Shown: positions 1 to 8,117 of the stretch, one piece after another
Numbering within the stretch: the stretch's first letter is position 1
How the letters are laid out: the number at the start of each line of letters is the position of its first letter
Origin: PZPK01 sp041590075
GTDB lineage: Bacteria; Pseudomonadota; Gammaproteobacteria; Pseudomonadales; Oleiphilaceae
Length of the DNA: 14,858 bases
Assembly (NCBI GenBank): GCA_041590075.1
Contig: JBFHUL010000080.1
Span: forward strand, 1-14,858
Direction of reading: 5' to 3'
Made by a program: the position numbers and the translations under genes
The notes under the pieces: model-generated
What the model saw: the letters and a program-made list of their open reading frames with translations, nothing else
The model's database searches: none
What the model was told of the DNA's origin: nothing

Positions 1-1257
1 CTGCTCTCGTCGCGCCAGCGCCTGCCGATACTGCTTTTCGAATTCATCCTGCTGGCCCAGCCAACGTTGCTGTTCGAGCCGCAGCGCACGATCATTGAGC
101 CGCGCGAGCGTATCGCCCTGCGCCACATGCTCACCGGCCCGGCGCTCAGCCGCCGCCACAAAACCGTCGAAGGGCGCAACCACTGCCCTTTGACTCAGCG
201 CCTCAATGCTTACTGGCGCGTCAATCTGATGCGGTCGCGTCCAGAGCGCCGCAAGCATTAGCGCCACACACACCACAGCCAGCACGCGTGGCCAGCGCCG
301 CTTCGTCTGCCAGGCACGCCAGGGATTCATGCGTTCCGCCAACGCCTTGATAAGTGCCGGCATGGTGTCGACCACACGGGCATGCAGCGCCATTACAGCG
401 GCCAGTGCGGGTTGCAGGGCATGCAGTTGCCGTTCCAGATCGGCGCTCAAAGAGGCGGACGCCTCGCGGGCGAAGAGTATGCCGCCATGCCATGGCACGG
501 CACCCGACACAGAATAATGCAGCGGTAGGTAATACCAGCGCAGTGGGCCCGCATTAGCGAGGCGCGCCATGGTCTCGGTTTGCGCCATTGCATGCAGGGT
601 AGCGCCCGCTTGCACTGATGCATTGCGGGCCAGGGTCTGCAGGTGTTGTGCGTAGTGACTGCGTGCGTCGAACTGGGGGCTGGTCGACAGGGCCTGCAGT
701 ACCAAACCCTTGCCGCGCTCGCAAACCAGGGCAACTTGCTGGCAGGACAGCGCCGAAGCCAATTCGCGGCAGATGACGTAGGCCGCTCCATCGGCATCCC
801 GACTCAGCAAGCCCTGCTCGATACTGCGCCACACACCTTGCGCGCTCTGCCCGGCCCCTTGTGCGGGCAATTCGTGTGATGCCCTCCCCGTGGCCGACGT
901 GGACTGAAGCAGCCCCAACCAGGCATCGCCCCATTCCAGAATCTGCAAAATGGCGGTTTGTTGTCGTGTGCTGGCCGCCAACTCCAGCACCACCAGAAGA
1001 TGATCGGATTTGGCATGCTGAAGGGGAAAGACCACCCGCAGGGCGTTAGCATCGCCGCCTGCAGGCATCGTAACCAAGGGGCTGTGCTGCATGCTGGCCG
1101 CCTGCACCAACGCAGACCATTCATCAAGACAAAGCGGCGGCGAAGACTCGGTATGCCAGGTGGCCAGTGCATCATTCTGCCCGGCGATGCATACCGCTGC
1201 CGCCCGGACCTGAGGCAACATGGCACATAACTGTGCCAGCCACGTGTTGTAGATCAC
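1..1257 (-). CDS. HlyD-family membrane-fusion (periplasmic adaptor) protein with long cytoplasmic N-terminal region, partial
   Basis: An uninterrupted frame of 419 codons runs from a GTG at 1257 off the left edge, so the C-terminus is missing. The start is chosen because GAGGAA lies 6 nt upstream. Residues 1-320 are cytoplasmic. Residues about 150-280 look like a degenerate GAF-type sensory domain (ICRELASALSCQQVALVCER), a call made by eye. One TM helix follows at about 322-339 (VLAVVCVALMLAALW). Then comes the first half of a biotinyl-lipoyl hairpin at about 359-390 (VVAPFDGFVAAAERRAGEHV) and the start of a coiled-coil arm rich in Q, E and R. Proteins of the HlyD/MacA adaptor family bridge an inner-membrane transporter to an outer-membrane channel. 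The transporter partner would lie left of the window. The unusual part is about 320 residues ahead of the TM, where classical HlyD proteins have a few dozen. Adaptor identity is fairly secure; the GAF call is tentative. Confidence 0.8.
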   Translation of the reverse strand, partial: MIYNTWLAQLCAMLPQVRAAAVCIAGQNDALATWHTESSPPLCLDEWSALVQAASMQHSPLVTMPAGGDANALRVVFPLQHAKSDHLLVVLELAASTRQQTAILQILEWGDAWLGLLQSTSATGRASHELPAQGAGQSAQGVWRSIEQGLLSRDADGAAYVICRELASALSCQQVALVCERGKGLVLQALSTSPQFDARSHYAQHLQTLARNASVQAGATLHAMAQTETMARLANAGPLRWYYLPLHYSVSGAVPWHGGILFAREASASLSADLERQLHALQPALAAVMALHARVVDTMPALIKALAERMNPWRAWQTKRRWPRVLAVVCVALMLAALWTRPHQIDAPVSIEALSQRAVVAPFDGFVAAAERRAGEHVAQGDTLARLNDRALRLEQQRWLGQQDEFEKQYRQALARREQ

Positions 1258-1263
1258 ACCTGT

Positions 1264-1269
1264 TTCCTC
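1264..1269 (-). promoter_or_regulatory. Ribosome binding site deciding the GTG start at 1257
   Basis: GAGGAA on the minus strand sits 6 nt before the GTG. The next in-frame ATG, at 1221, has no comparable purine-rich sequence in front of it. This supports the GTG as the true start of the adaptor gene. Confidence 0.6.
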
Positions 1270-1272
1270 TTA

Positions 1273-1287
1273 CGGCACGGCGTGCCG
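1273..1287. repeat. 15-bp palindrome in the leader of the adaptor gene
   Basis: CGGCACG-G-CGTGCCG is a perfect inverted repeat with 7-bp arms around a single central base. It lies 16-30 bp upstream of the adaptor start codon. Size, symmetry and position fit a dimeric repressor operator or a small leader hairpin. There is no T-run on either side, so it is unlikely to be an intrinsic terminator. The function is inferred. Confidence 0.4.
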
Positions 1288-1386
1288 GGTGATTGAAGCT
1301 GAATTATTTACTATAGCAAGCACTGAGTGAAGCGCGACCTCCTGCCTCCACAAAGGCTGGCAAGAGGGTGCGTTGTGAGGTAGAGA

Positions 1387-3084
1387 CTAGCTGGACTTGC
1401 GGCGGGTTTCGTCAAATTTGATCAGGTTATCGCCCATCCAGCGCTGTTTGAAGTCCTCAAGCGACACGGGCATGGTCCAGTAAGAGCCCTGGAAATAACT
1501 GCAACCCAACTGCTTGAGCGCCTGATACTGTTCGGCAGATTCCACGCCCATGGCGATGGTTTTGCAGTGCACACTTTTAGCAATTTCGATCGCACTCACA
1601 ATCGTTTTACAGGCGTATTCATCTTCGGTCACCGCAGCCACCAAGCCCATGGACAACTTGATAAAGTCGATCGGCAAGACCGCCATGAGGTTATTGGGAA
1701 TCACCGCCTCCCCCACGTTCTGCAGACACAGTTTCACCCCGTGCTGCTGCAGACGCTGACACCCGTTTACCACGCCCTCACGGGTACCGTAACGGTCCCA
1801 ATCGGGCAGATCGAGCACCAGCTGCACGTTATGCGTGATGAGTTCCGTCTGCATGCGACACAGGTCATCGACATGTTCGTTGTCACAAAAATCCGCCATC
1901 ATCTCGTTGAGAAACAGATAAAATGCGCCTTCTTTGTCTGAGACACTCAAGCGGGCAAAGTCTTCGGCCACTTTCTTCTGCAAGACATTTTCAAACATCT
2001 CGCTGTGCCCCAGCTGACGAAAGTGGCGAATCACGGCTTCAGTGCCACCAAAGTGGTCGGAATTGGCAATCTTGGCCAGAATCTCTCCGCCCACCGGCTG
2101 CCGCCCTGTGGAGGGGAAGACCGGTTGATACGCGACCTGCATCAGCTGCTGCATGTCTTCGTCTTTCTTCAAGGCACCAAAGCCGCCCTGCAACACCACG
2201 AGTTTATCCTTGCCACTGGTCTTGGCCTGATAGAGCGCGACATCGGCGGCTTTCATCAGACGTTCTTCGGTATCGCCATGGTAGGGGCACAACGCCGCGC
2301 CGATACTTACTTTAATCTCCAGAGACTTGTCCTGATAAGTCACGGGCGCCTTGCAGGCCTTCAAAATTTTAACGCACACCGACTCCACATCTTCGGCTTC
2401 CTGCAGATGCGTGAGCAAGACCGCAAATTCATCACCCCCGATGCGGGCCACGACATCGGCTTCGCGCACCGACATGGCGATGCGTTTGGCGAAGCCGAGC
2501 AGGAGTTCATCGCCGGCCCCATGACCATAGGTGTCGTTCACCTGTTTAAAATCATCCAGATCCATCGCCAGCACGGCCATCATGCGCCCTTGCCGTTTGG
2601 CCAGACTGATGTTTTGCTTCATTGCTTCCTGAAAAGCCAGGCGATTTTTGATCTGGGTGACCGGATCGATACTGGCGAGCCGGCGCATCTCATCTTTCTG
2701 TTCCGTGAGTTTGATCAATACCTTGAGCTTGGCGAGCAGCACTTCTTCGCGCACCGGCTTTTCAATAAAGTCCATGGCGCCCAGTTCATAACAGGATTGC
2801 TCGAGGCCGGGCACATTGTGTCCATGCGCGGTGACGAACAGGATGGGTGGCGGCTCAACGAATTGCTGATTCACCAGCTTGGCCATTTCCAAGCCGTTAA
2901 TACCGGGCATGGAGTAATCAAGGATCAGCACATCGATTTTTTCGTGCAGCAGCAGGCGTAAACCTTCGGCGGCCGAAGAGGCCGTAGAAATACGGGCACC
3001 CAAAGGAATGAGCATGCGCTGCATGGAAAAGAGATTGGCTTCGAGGTCATCAACGACCAGAATGTGTACTGCTTTGTTCACCAC
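1387..3084 (-). CDS. Response regulator with GGDEF and degenerate EAL domains (diguanylate cyclase)
   Basis: This 565-aa cytoplasmic protein is the likely output of the operon. A receiver domain (1-125) has acidic residues D12 and D13, phospho-acceptor D56 (LILDYSMPG), T85 and K109. A GGDEF domain (about 135-298) has an intact GGDEF at 216-220 and an RxxD inhibitory site at 207-210, spaced five residues before it, so diguanylate cyclase activity with product inhibition is expected. An EAL domain (about 312-555) keeps E334 (as EIL), K in IDFIKLSM, E in AMGVES and Q in CSYFQG. The DDFG metal-binding motif is replaced by LQNVG, so phosphodiesterase activity is probably lost. Two adjacent GTG codons (3084 and 3081) could start it. 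GGGAGGT lies better spaced for 3081, which would remove one residue. It follows the CheB-type gene by 12 bp. Confidence 0.93.
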   Translation of the reverse strand: MVNKAVHILVVDDLEANLFSMQRMLIPLGARISTASSAAEGLRLLLHEKIDVLILDYSMPGINGLEMAKLVNQQFVEPPPILFVTAHGHNVPGLEQSCYELGAMDFIEKPVREEVLLAKLKVLIKLTEQKDEMRRLASIDPVTQIKNRLAFQEAMKQNISLAKRQGRMMAVLAMDLDDFKQVNDTYGHGAGDELLLGFAKRIAMSVREADVVARIGGDEFAVLLTHLQEAEDVESVCVKILKACKAPVTYQDKSLEIKVSIGAALCPYHGDTEERLMKAADVALYQAKTSGKDKLVVLQGGFGALKKDEDMQQLMQVAYQPVFPSTGRQPVGGEILAKIANSDHFGGTEAVIRHFRQLGHSEMFENVLQKKVAEDFARLSVSDKEGAFYLFLNEMMADFCDNEHVDDLCRMQTELITHNVQLVLDLPDWDRYGTREGVVNGCQRLQQHGVKLCLQNVGEAVIPNNLMAVLPIDFIKLSMGLVAAVTEDEYACKTIVSAIEIAKSVHCKTIAMGVESAEQYQALKQLGCSYFQGSYWTMPVSLEDFKQRWMGDNLIKFDETRRKSS

Positions 3085-3096
3085 ATACCTCCCTGA

Positions 3097-3663
3097 TCAA
3101 GCAGAGAGCCTGACCGGATTCAATACTCGCAAGGCCGGCTGGCGCCGCAGTGCAGCCGCCGGCATGGTTGGAAACAAGCTTAGAGCAGGATCTGCCACTG
3201 CGCAAAGCCCTCCCTCGGCATGTAATTCCGAGATCCCTCGGGCGCCATCTTCATTGGCACCCGACAACAAAATTGCCGCCGTATGTTCTGCCTCCGGGCC
3301 CACGCAACTTCCAAACAGCAGGTCGATAGAGGGCTTTGCATACGAGAACGGTTCATCGTCAAACAGGCGACAGGTGTTGGTTTCAGGCTCGATCAACAAA
3401 TGGTAATTGGAATGCGGCGTATATAACTTGCCTGCTTCCAAGCGCGTTCCGTGCTGTACCACCTCGCAGGGAAAGGGAATCATTTCTCCTACGACCTGAC
3501 ACAATCGCTCTTGCTGTTCGCCTCCGTCGAGATGCACCAGCAATACCAGAGGCGGCGCGTTTTCCGGCACCAGTTCGCGCAGTAACTCAGTCACCTGCGC
3601 AATACTGCCGGCAGACCCCCCGATGAGAATGCGCCGAATACCCGCATGAATCTTAAGACTCAC
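3097..3663 (-). CDS. Stand-alone CheB-type protein-glutamate methylesterase domain protein
   Basis: This 188-aa protein corresponds to the catalytic half of CheB, which demethylates or deamidates glutamyl side chains made by CheR. The expected Ser-His-Asp triad is visible: S17 in ILIGGSAGS, H44 in LVHLDG and D139 in LLSGANEDGARG. Canonical CheB is about 350 aa with an N-terminal receiver that blocks the active site. That receiver is absent here, so control by phosphorylation would have to come from another protein or be missing. The start is a GTG with AGGTG about 9 nt upstream. It lies 22 bp after the CheR-type gene and 12 bp before the GGDEF regulator. With no chemoreceptor gene nearby, the substrate is unknown; the adjacent kinase is a candidate. 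Cells with flagellar chemotaxis usually carry cheB elsewhere, so the symbol is withheld. Confidence 0.9.
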   Translation of the reverse strand: MSLKIHAGIRRILIGGSAGSIAQVTELLRELVPENAPPLVLLVHLDGGEQQERLCQVVGEMIPFPCEVVQHGTRLEAGKLYTPHSNYHLLIEPETNTCRLFDDEPFSYAKPSIDLLFGSCVGPEAEHTAAILLSGANEDGARGISELHAEGGLCAVADPALSLFPTMPAAALRRQPALRVLNPVRLSA

Positions 3664-3685
3664 GGCAATTGCACCTGTTCATATT

Positions 3686-4540
3686 TTAACCTACTTCGTG
3701 CACATTGACAGTGTTTTGATAGATATTGACCCCCAATTCCAGTCTTGCCAGGTCGAGATAATGCGCGAGGTCACTGATGTTTTCTGCCTCTCCCAGCATC
3801 AGGAATCCGCCCAGTTCCAACGAAGGAACAAGCAGGTTTCTCACCACCTGCTCCTGCTCCTGTGGATGCAGATAAATGAGTACATTGCGGCAGGTCACCA
3901 GATGCATGGATCCCAGCGAAGCATCCTTCACCATGTTGTGTTCGCGAAAGTGGCAGGCCTCGCGAATTTTAGGCGCAAACTGAAAATGGTTTTCCTTTAG
4001 CTCAACATAATCCAGCAAAGAGGTATTCTGTGGCAGATTGAGCGCGCGAAAGCTCTGCTGCAGGTCATCCAGGCGATCCAGCTCGTAAACGCCGTTTTTG
4101 GCCGTCGCCAGCGCGCGGGCATTGATATCGGTACCAATGATGCTGCAATACGGCAACAAACCCGCAATATCGAGCAGAATCGCCAGCGAATAGACCTCTT
4201 CGCCCGTGGCACAACCCAGCGTCCATACCCGTACTTTGGGAAAGGCTTCGAGCTTGGGAAACACGCGATTGAACAACAACTGAAAATAATCGGTATCGCG
4301 AAAAAACCGGCTGTGTGTGACCGTCAGCGACTGGATCAGATCGGTGACCACAGATTCATCTCCGGCCACTACTTTTTCCAGCAGTTGTGCCGGCGATTCA
4401 AGCCCCGTGCGCGTGACGAAGGCTTCGATACGGCGCTCCATGGCCGCCACGGCATAGCGTGTGAAATCATAGTCGGTGGTGCGCTTGAGGGCATACAGAA
4501 TCAGCTCTGTAAGCAGCAGGGGGTGTTTCACATCACTCAT
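3686..4540 (-). CDS. CheR-type S-adenosylmethionine-dependent glutamate methyltransferase
   Basis: The 284-aa length is normal for CheR, which transfers methyl groups from SAM to receptor glutamates. The helical N-terminal CheR domain (about 10-75) carries DFTRYAVAAMERRI. SRFFRD at 77-82 is the conserved active-site stretch. The SAM-binding motif LGCATGEE is at 108-115, followed by GTDIN (136-140) and CRNVLIYL (about 217-224). All are close to the canonical CheR pattern, so activity is expected. The ATG at 4540 overlaps the end of the upstream hybrid kinase by 8 bp (ATGAGTGA) and has AAAGGA in front, indicating translational coupling. No CheA, CheW or methyl-accepting receptor is seen in the window. 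The methyl-accepting protein is therefore either the coupled kinase, with its long E/Q-rich coiled coil, or an unlinked receptor. The family call is secure; the target is inference. Confidence 0.95.
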   Translation of the reverse strand: MSDVKHPLLLTELILYALKRTTDYDFTRYAVAAMERRIEAFVTRTGLESPAQLLEKVVAGDESVVTDLIQSLTVTHSRFFRDTDYFQLLFNRVFPKLEAFPKVRVWTLGCATGEEVYSLAILLDIAGLLPYCSIIGTDINARALATAKNGVYELDRLDDLQQSFRALNLPQNTSLLDYVELKENHFQFAPKIREACHFREHNMVKDASLGSMHLVTCRNVLIYLHPQEQEQVVRNLLVPSLELGGFLMLGEAENISDLAHYLDLARLELGVNIYQNTVNVHEVG

Positions 4541-7500
4541 CGTCCGATCCTTTACCGCTCATCGCACCCTCTTCGTTATTCTGTTGCCCATCCTCGGGAG
4601 CACTCTGCGGTGCGCCGAGTGCTTGCGCCATGGCATCCAGCAAGTCTTTCAGCGATACCGGTTTGGGAATATAGGCATTTATACCCAATGCCTCGCAATG
4701 CTGTTTGTCTTCCTGACTGTCTTTCGCCGACAGCACGATCACGGGCAAATTCTGATAGAGCGAATGCTGTTTGAGATACTCAATAAAGGCAAAACCATCC
4801 TCTCCCGGCAACACCAGATCGGTCACTACCATCTCGGCGGGAAAAGCCTGCAGTTTTTGTTTGGCGAGGGCGACCGAATCGGCCAATTCAGTGACATAAC
4901 CCGCCTGCCGCAAGGCCATACCGGTCGAAAACAGGCTGCGCATATCGTCATCCAGCAGCAGAACATGCTTGCCCGATCCGCCACTCTGCGCCCCCACACC
5001 GGCACTAAGGTACGCTGGCTCAGAATCCGCCCCCCCCGTACCATCGCGTGTTTCCGCCGCCGGTTCTTCACCCCACTCCACGGGTTTGGAAGCGTTCGGC
5101 AGTACAATTTTCAGAAGCTGGTCTCGCCCGGCATCATTCCAGCGAATGAGGTGGTGCGCCACACCCGCCAACCAGCTGTTCTCATCATGCAGTGCATGGT
5201 CTACCAGCGCCACCAGTGTGACACTGTGATGCATGGCCTCAAGGCGATCCTGAAGGGCTTTTTTGTGATCACCAAACACCTGATCACCACGCAGAATCAC
5301 TCCCTGCAAGTCATCGGGCAGCGTTTCCAGAAACGCCTCGACGGTACACTGCGAGATCGCGATGTGCTCGCCGAAGAGCTGCTGAAAGGCCTGAAGCTCG
5401 GAGGCATCTTCGTCAACCAGACACCAGCGCCGCGGTGGCGGTTTATTCGGCTCGACCTCGATTGCCGCAGAGGAAACTACAGGCGGCGCCACACGCACTG
5501 CCTCATGGCCTGATACTTCAGCACTACCTGCTTGCTTCGACGCTGCCGGTACCTTATCTGCCAGGCCGTTCTCTACTTGCACTTCGAGCGGCACATACAA
5601 GGCAAAATGGCTGCCCTCGCCTTTTTGCGATGCCAGGGTAATATAACCTCCCAGGCTTTCAGCAATCTGCCGGGCAATACTCAAGCCCAAACCACTACCC
5701 GACTGTGATGGACCGACCGGAGCATCCACCTGCGAGAAGGATTCGAAAATCAGTGCCTGATCTTCACGTGAAATGCCAATACCCGAATCTTCCACGTCAA
5801 ACACGATGTAACTGCCCTGGGTCGTCACCTTGAGCAACACCTTGCCCGCTCCGGTAAATTTAAAGGCATTGGAAAGAAAGTTACGCAGCACCTGTGCCAG
5901 TCGCTGTACATCCGAGACCAAGGTATCGGGCACATCATCCGCCACCGATACATGCCAGCTCAAGCCTTTTTGCTGTGCGATGGGGTCAAACTGTGCCTTC
6001 AGACGATTGGTCAGATCGCGAATGCGCAGCGGTTCAAAATGAAACTTCATTTTGCCTGCTTCAATGCGCGCCAGATCCAGTAAATCGTTCACCAGGGTCA
6101 GCAGATCTTCGCCACTGTTGCGGATCACAGTGAGCGACTGTTTTTGCTCTTCGGTGAGCGTGTTGTCCTGCTTGAGCAGCACCTGAGTGAGCACCATGAT
6201 GCTGTTCAGAGGTGTGCGCAGCTCATGCGACACCTTGGAGAGAAACGCGGTCTTCTGATTACTGGCTTCCTGCAGTTCTCTGGTCGCCAGGTGCAAGCGC
6301 TCGTTGAGTTTTTCAAGTTCGCGTTTTTGCTTTTCAGATGTTTCCGCCTGCCGCCGAAGCTCCAGATTATTCACCTTCAGCTCGTCGGCCTGCATTTCGA
6401 GTTCGGCCTCCGATTGTTGCAAGGCATGGGTTTGCGATTTCAACTCTGTCATCGCGTCATCAAGCAGTTGTTTCTGCTTCTGTGTTTTGCTGAGCAATTC
6501 GCGCGTATGTTCAGTACTCAACAACGAATGCAGGAGCACCGCCAGCTTCTCCACCAGCGCTTTTACCAGCTCGGCGGGATAGGCCTCGCGAGACGCAAAC
6601 AGCAATTCCACCACGCCCAATGTTTCATGGCTGGCGTCCACCGGCAAAAGGCAGTGAAACGCCGGCGCACGCTCAGACACACTCGAGTAGATACGCACTT
6701 CACCCGGCGCCAGTTGCTCCTCAATCTTCACGCGGTTTTGAAACACATGGCAGGGCAAGCCATCGAAATTCTGCCGATAATGCCGTTCCAGTTCGGCACT
6801 GATGTTGACCTGAGCGCACAGGAGCGGTTCCTGATGCGCACCCGGCTGGGTTTTCAAAAACAGGGCTCCAGCCAGAGCGCCACTCTGTGCTACCAGCAGT
6901 GCGAGCGACTGCTGGCAGAAATCACTCAGATTCTCGCTGTCATGCACCATGGCATTCAGCGTCTCCACGCCTTCCTGCAATACCTGTTGCTGATGCACCC
7001 GATGTTGATCGCCTTTGACGATATCCCGAATCAGGGTCACCGCCTCGGTAAGCTGCTGCATCTCGACGAGATTGGACCTAAGTGCGGTAATCTCAGTGGT
7101 TTGGGCCGTCGCAATCCGATGACTGTTATCGACGATCTCCTGAATCGGCTCCACGATGGCCCGACTCAGGCGACGGCGCCACCAGTCCAGACTTAACACC
7201 AATACCAACAAGGCAATAATGATCACGGCACAGGTCCAGATAAAGCGTTGAGTCGCCTGCTCCCGCAAGTCTTCACGGGTGAGGCGCACGTCACGGAACA
7301 GCGCGTCCAGCTCTCGTTCCAGACTCGCGGTCACATGCTGATTCATCGCTAATTGACGATCCACGTTGAAATACTGATGGCGGTCACCCAGGCGTTTCAA
7401 TACAAAGGCATTGGCCTGCAGGCGTTCTGCCTGGCGGTACAGGTCGTTGTGTAGCCGGCGCATCGCCGGCACTAGCGGCTTAAGCTGTGCCAGGTGGGAA

Positions 7501-8117
7501 TGACTCGCTTGAAACGCCTGCATGGCATCGAAATAGTCGAGCCATTCCGAGCCCGCATCCGGGCGCTGGGTAAGCGACAAGGCCTGCGAAGCCTTGGTTA
7601 GGTAGCCGCGCATGTCGGCGGCATAGCCCAAAGCGGGTAAGCTGTTGGCATCGCGCGCCATATTCACGAGCTGTGTACAGACCTCAAAGAGCTGGGTAAT
7701 TTGCGGTGTAATCAGCTGTTCAAAGACGGCGCGATCGGATTTATGCAAGCCCTGCTTGAAGATATCAAGCAAGCGCCAGTGGCCCAATTCCAAACGTACC
7801 AGATTCGGCAATACCGCTTCCTGATAGTCAGGCAGCAGCTTCGCATATTGCTGCCAAATATTGGCCCACATAGTCGCCACAGCCGCATGATCTTTGTCGT
7901 TCGGCTGATATCCCCGGTGCTCAAACAAACGGTTGGCCTGCACATACTGCTGCTGCATATCGATAAGCGCCAGCAGTTGTGTGGTTGATCTCTGCTCTGA
8001 CTTTTGAAAATACTGCAGGCCATAAAAATAACTGCCCAACATAAGCAGCAGGGCAAGCGAAATACCGGCCACCAGAACCACAATGAGACGTCGCAGGTGT
8101 GTACTGAGTTTAATCAT
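4533..8117 (-). CDS. Membrane-bound hybrid sensor histidine kinase (GAF, HisKA, HATPase_c, pseudo-receiver, receiver)
   Basis: A 1194-aa inner-membrane kinase. TM1 is at about 11-32 and TM2 at about 293-310, enclosing a roughly 260-residue helical periplasmic sensor that I do not recognise. After TM2 come a HAMP-like linker (about 315-370), a GAF-like domain (about 385-530) and a long heptad-rich coiled coil (about 535-620). HisKA follows with H631 in SHELRTPLN. HATPase_c has the N box around N750, G1 DVEDSGIGI (774-782) and G2 GSGLGLSIA (807-815). A receiver-like segment (about 896-1005) has no acceptor Asp where one is expected (GVILRGDQVFG). The final receiver (1050-1168) is complete, with D1100 (VVTDLVLPG) and K1152. 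The ATG at 8117 is preferred over upstream in-frame ATGs (8180, 8132) because GAGGAA lies 7 nt upstream. It overlaps the preceding stop by 8 bp. Confidence 0.95.
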   Translation of the reverse strand: MIKLSTHLRRLIVVLVAGISLALLLMLGSYFYGLQYFQKSEQRSTTQLLALIDMQQQYVQANRLFEHRGYQPNDKDHAAVATMWANIWQQYAKLLPDYQEAVLPNLVRLELGHWRLLDIFKQGLHKSDRAVFEQLITPQITQLFEVCTQLVNMARDANSLPALGYAADMRGYLTKASQALSLTQRPDAGSEWLDYFDAMQAFQASHSHLAQLKPLVPAMRRLHNDLYRQAERLQANAFVLKRLGDRHQYFNVDRQLAMNQHVTASLERELDALFRDVRLTREDLREQATQRFIWTCAVIIIALLVLVLSLDWWRRRLSRAIVEPIQEIVDNSHRIATAQTTEITALRSNLVEMQQLTEAVTLIRDIVKGDQHRVHQQQVLQEGVETLNAMVHDSENLSDFCQQSLALLVAQSGALAGALFLKTQPGAHQEPLLCAQVNISAELERHYRQNFDGLPCHVFQNRVKIEEQLAPGEVRIYSSVSERAPAFHCLLPVDASHETLGVVELLFASREAYPAELVKALVEKLAVLLHSLLSTEHTRELLSKTQKQKQLLDDAMTELKSQTHALQQSEAELEMQADELKVNNLELRRQAETSEKQKRELEKLNERLHLATRELQEASNQKTAFLSKVSHELRTPLNSIMVLTQVLLKQDNTLTEEQKQSLTVIRNSGEDLLTLVNDLLDLARIEAGKMKFHFEPLRIRDLTNRLKAQFDPIAQQKGLSWHVSVADDVPDTLVSDVQRLAQVLRNFLSNAFKFTGAGKVLLKVTTQGSYIVFDVEDSGIGISREDQALIFESFSQVDAPVGPSQSGSGLGLSIARQIAESLGGYITLASQKGEGSHFALYVPLEVQVENGLADKVPAASKQAGSAEVSGHEAVRVAPPVVSSAAIEVEPNKPPPRRWCLVDEDASELQAFQQLFGEHIAISQCTVEAFLETLPDDLQGVILRGDQVFGDHKKALQDRLEAMHHSVTLVALVDHALHDENSWLAGVAHHLIRWNDAGRDQLLKIVLPNASKPVEWGEEPAAETRDGTGGADSEPAYLSAGVGAQSGGSGKHVLLLDDDMRSLFSTGMALRQAGYVTELADSVALAKQKLQAFPAEMVVTDLVLPGEDGFAFIEYLKQHSLYQNLPVIVLSAKDSQEDKQHCEALGINAYIPKPVSLKDLLDAMAQALGAPQSAPEDGQQNNEEGAMSGKGSDDE

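Noticed and set aside
447..1226. Several minus-strand open frames of 116-140 codons
   Set aside because: They are out-of-frame shadows of the GTG-started adaptor gene, which is open from 1257 to the window edge.
1330..1380. Possible terminator after the GGDEF regulator
   Set aside because: Only a 4-bp stem (GCCT/AGGC) without a T-run is visible. It is unresolved whether transcription continues into the adaptor gene.
2005..2961. Long plus-strand open frame of 318 codons
   Set aside because: It lies antisense to the REC-GGDEF-EAL gene, whose domains are unmistakable. The translation has no domain pattern and is an artefact of codon bias.
4476..5513. Plus-strand open frame of 345 codons
   Set aside because: It is antisense to the kinase C-terminal receivers and the start of cheR, with no recognisable motifs.
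6144..7196. Long plus-strand open frame of 350 codons
   Set aside because: It is antisense to the kinase GAF and coiled-coil region. Its His/Gln/Leu-rich translation mirrors the opposite strand.
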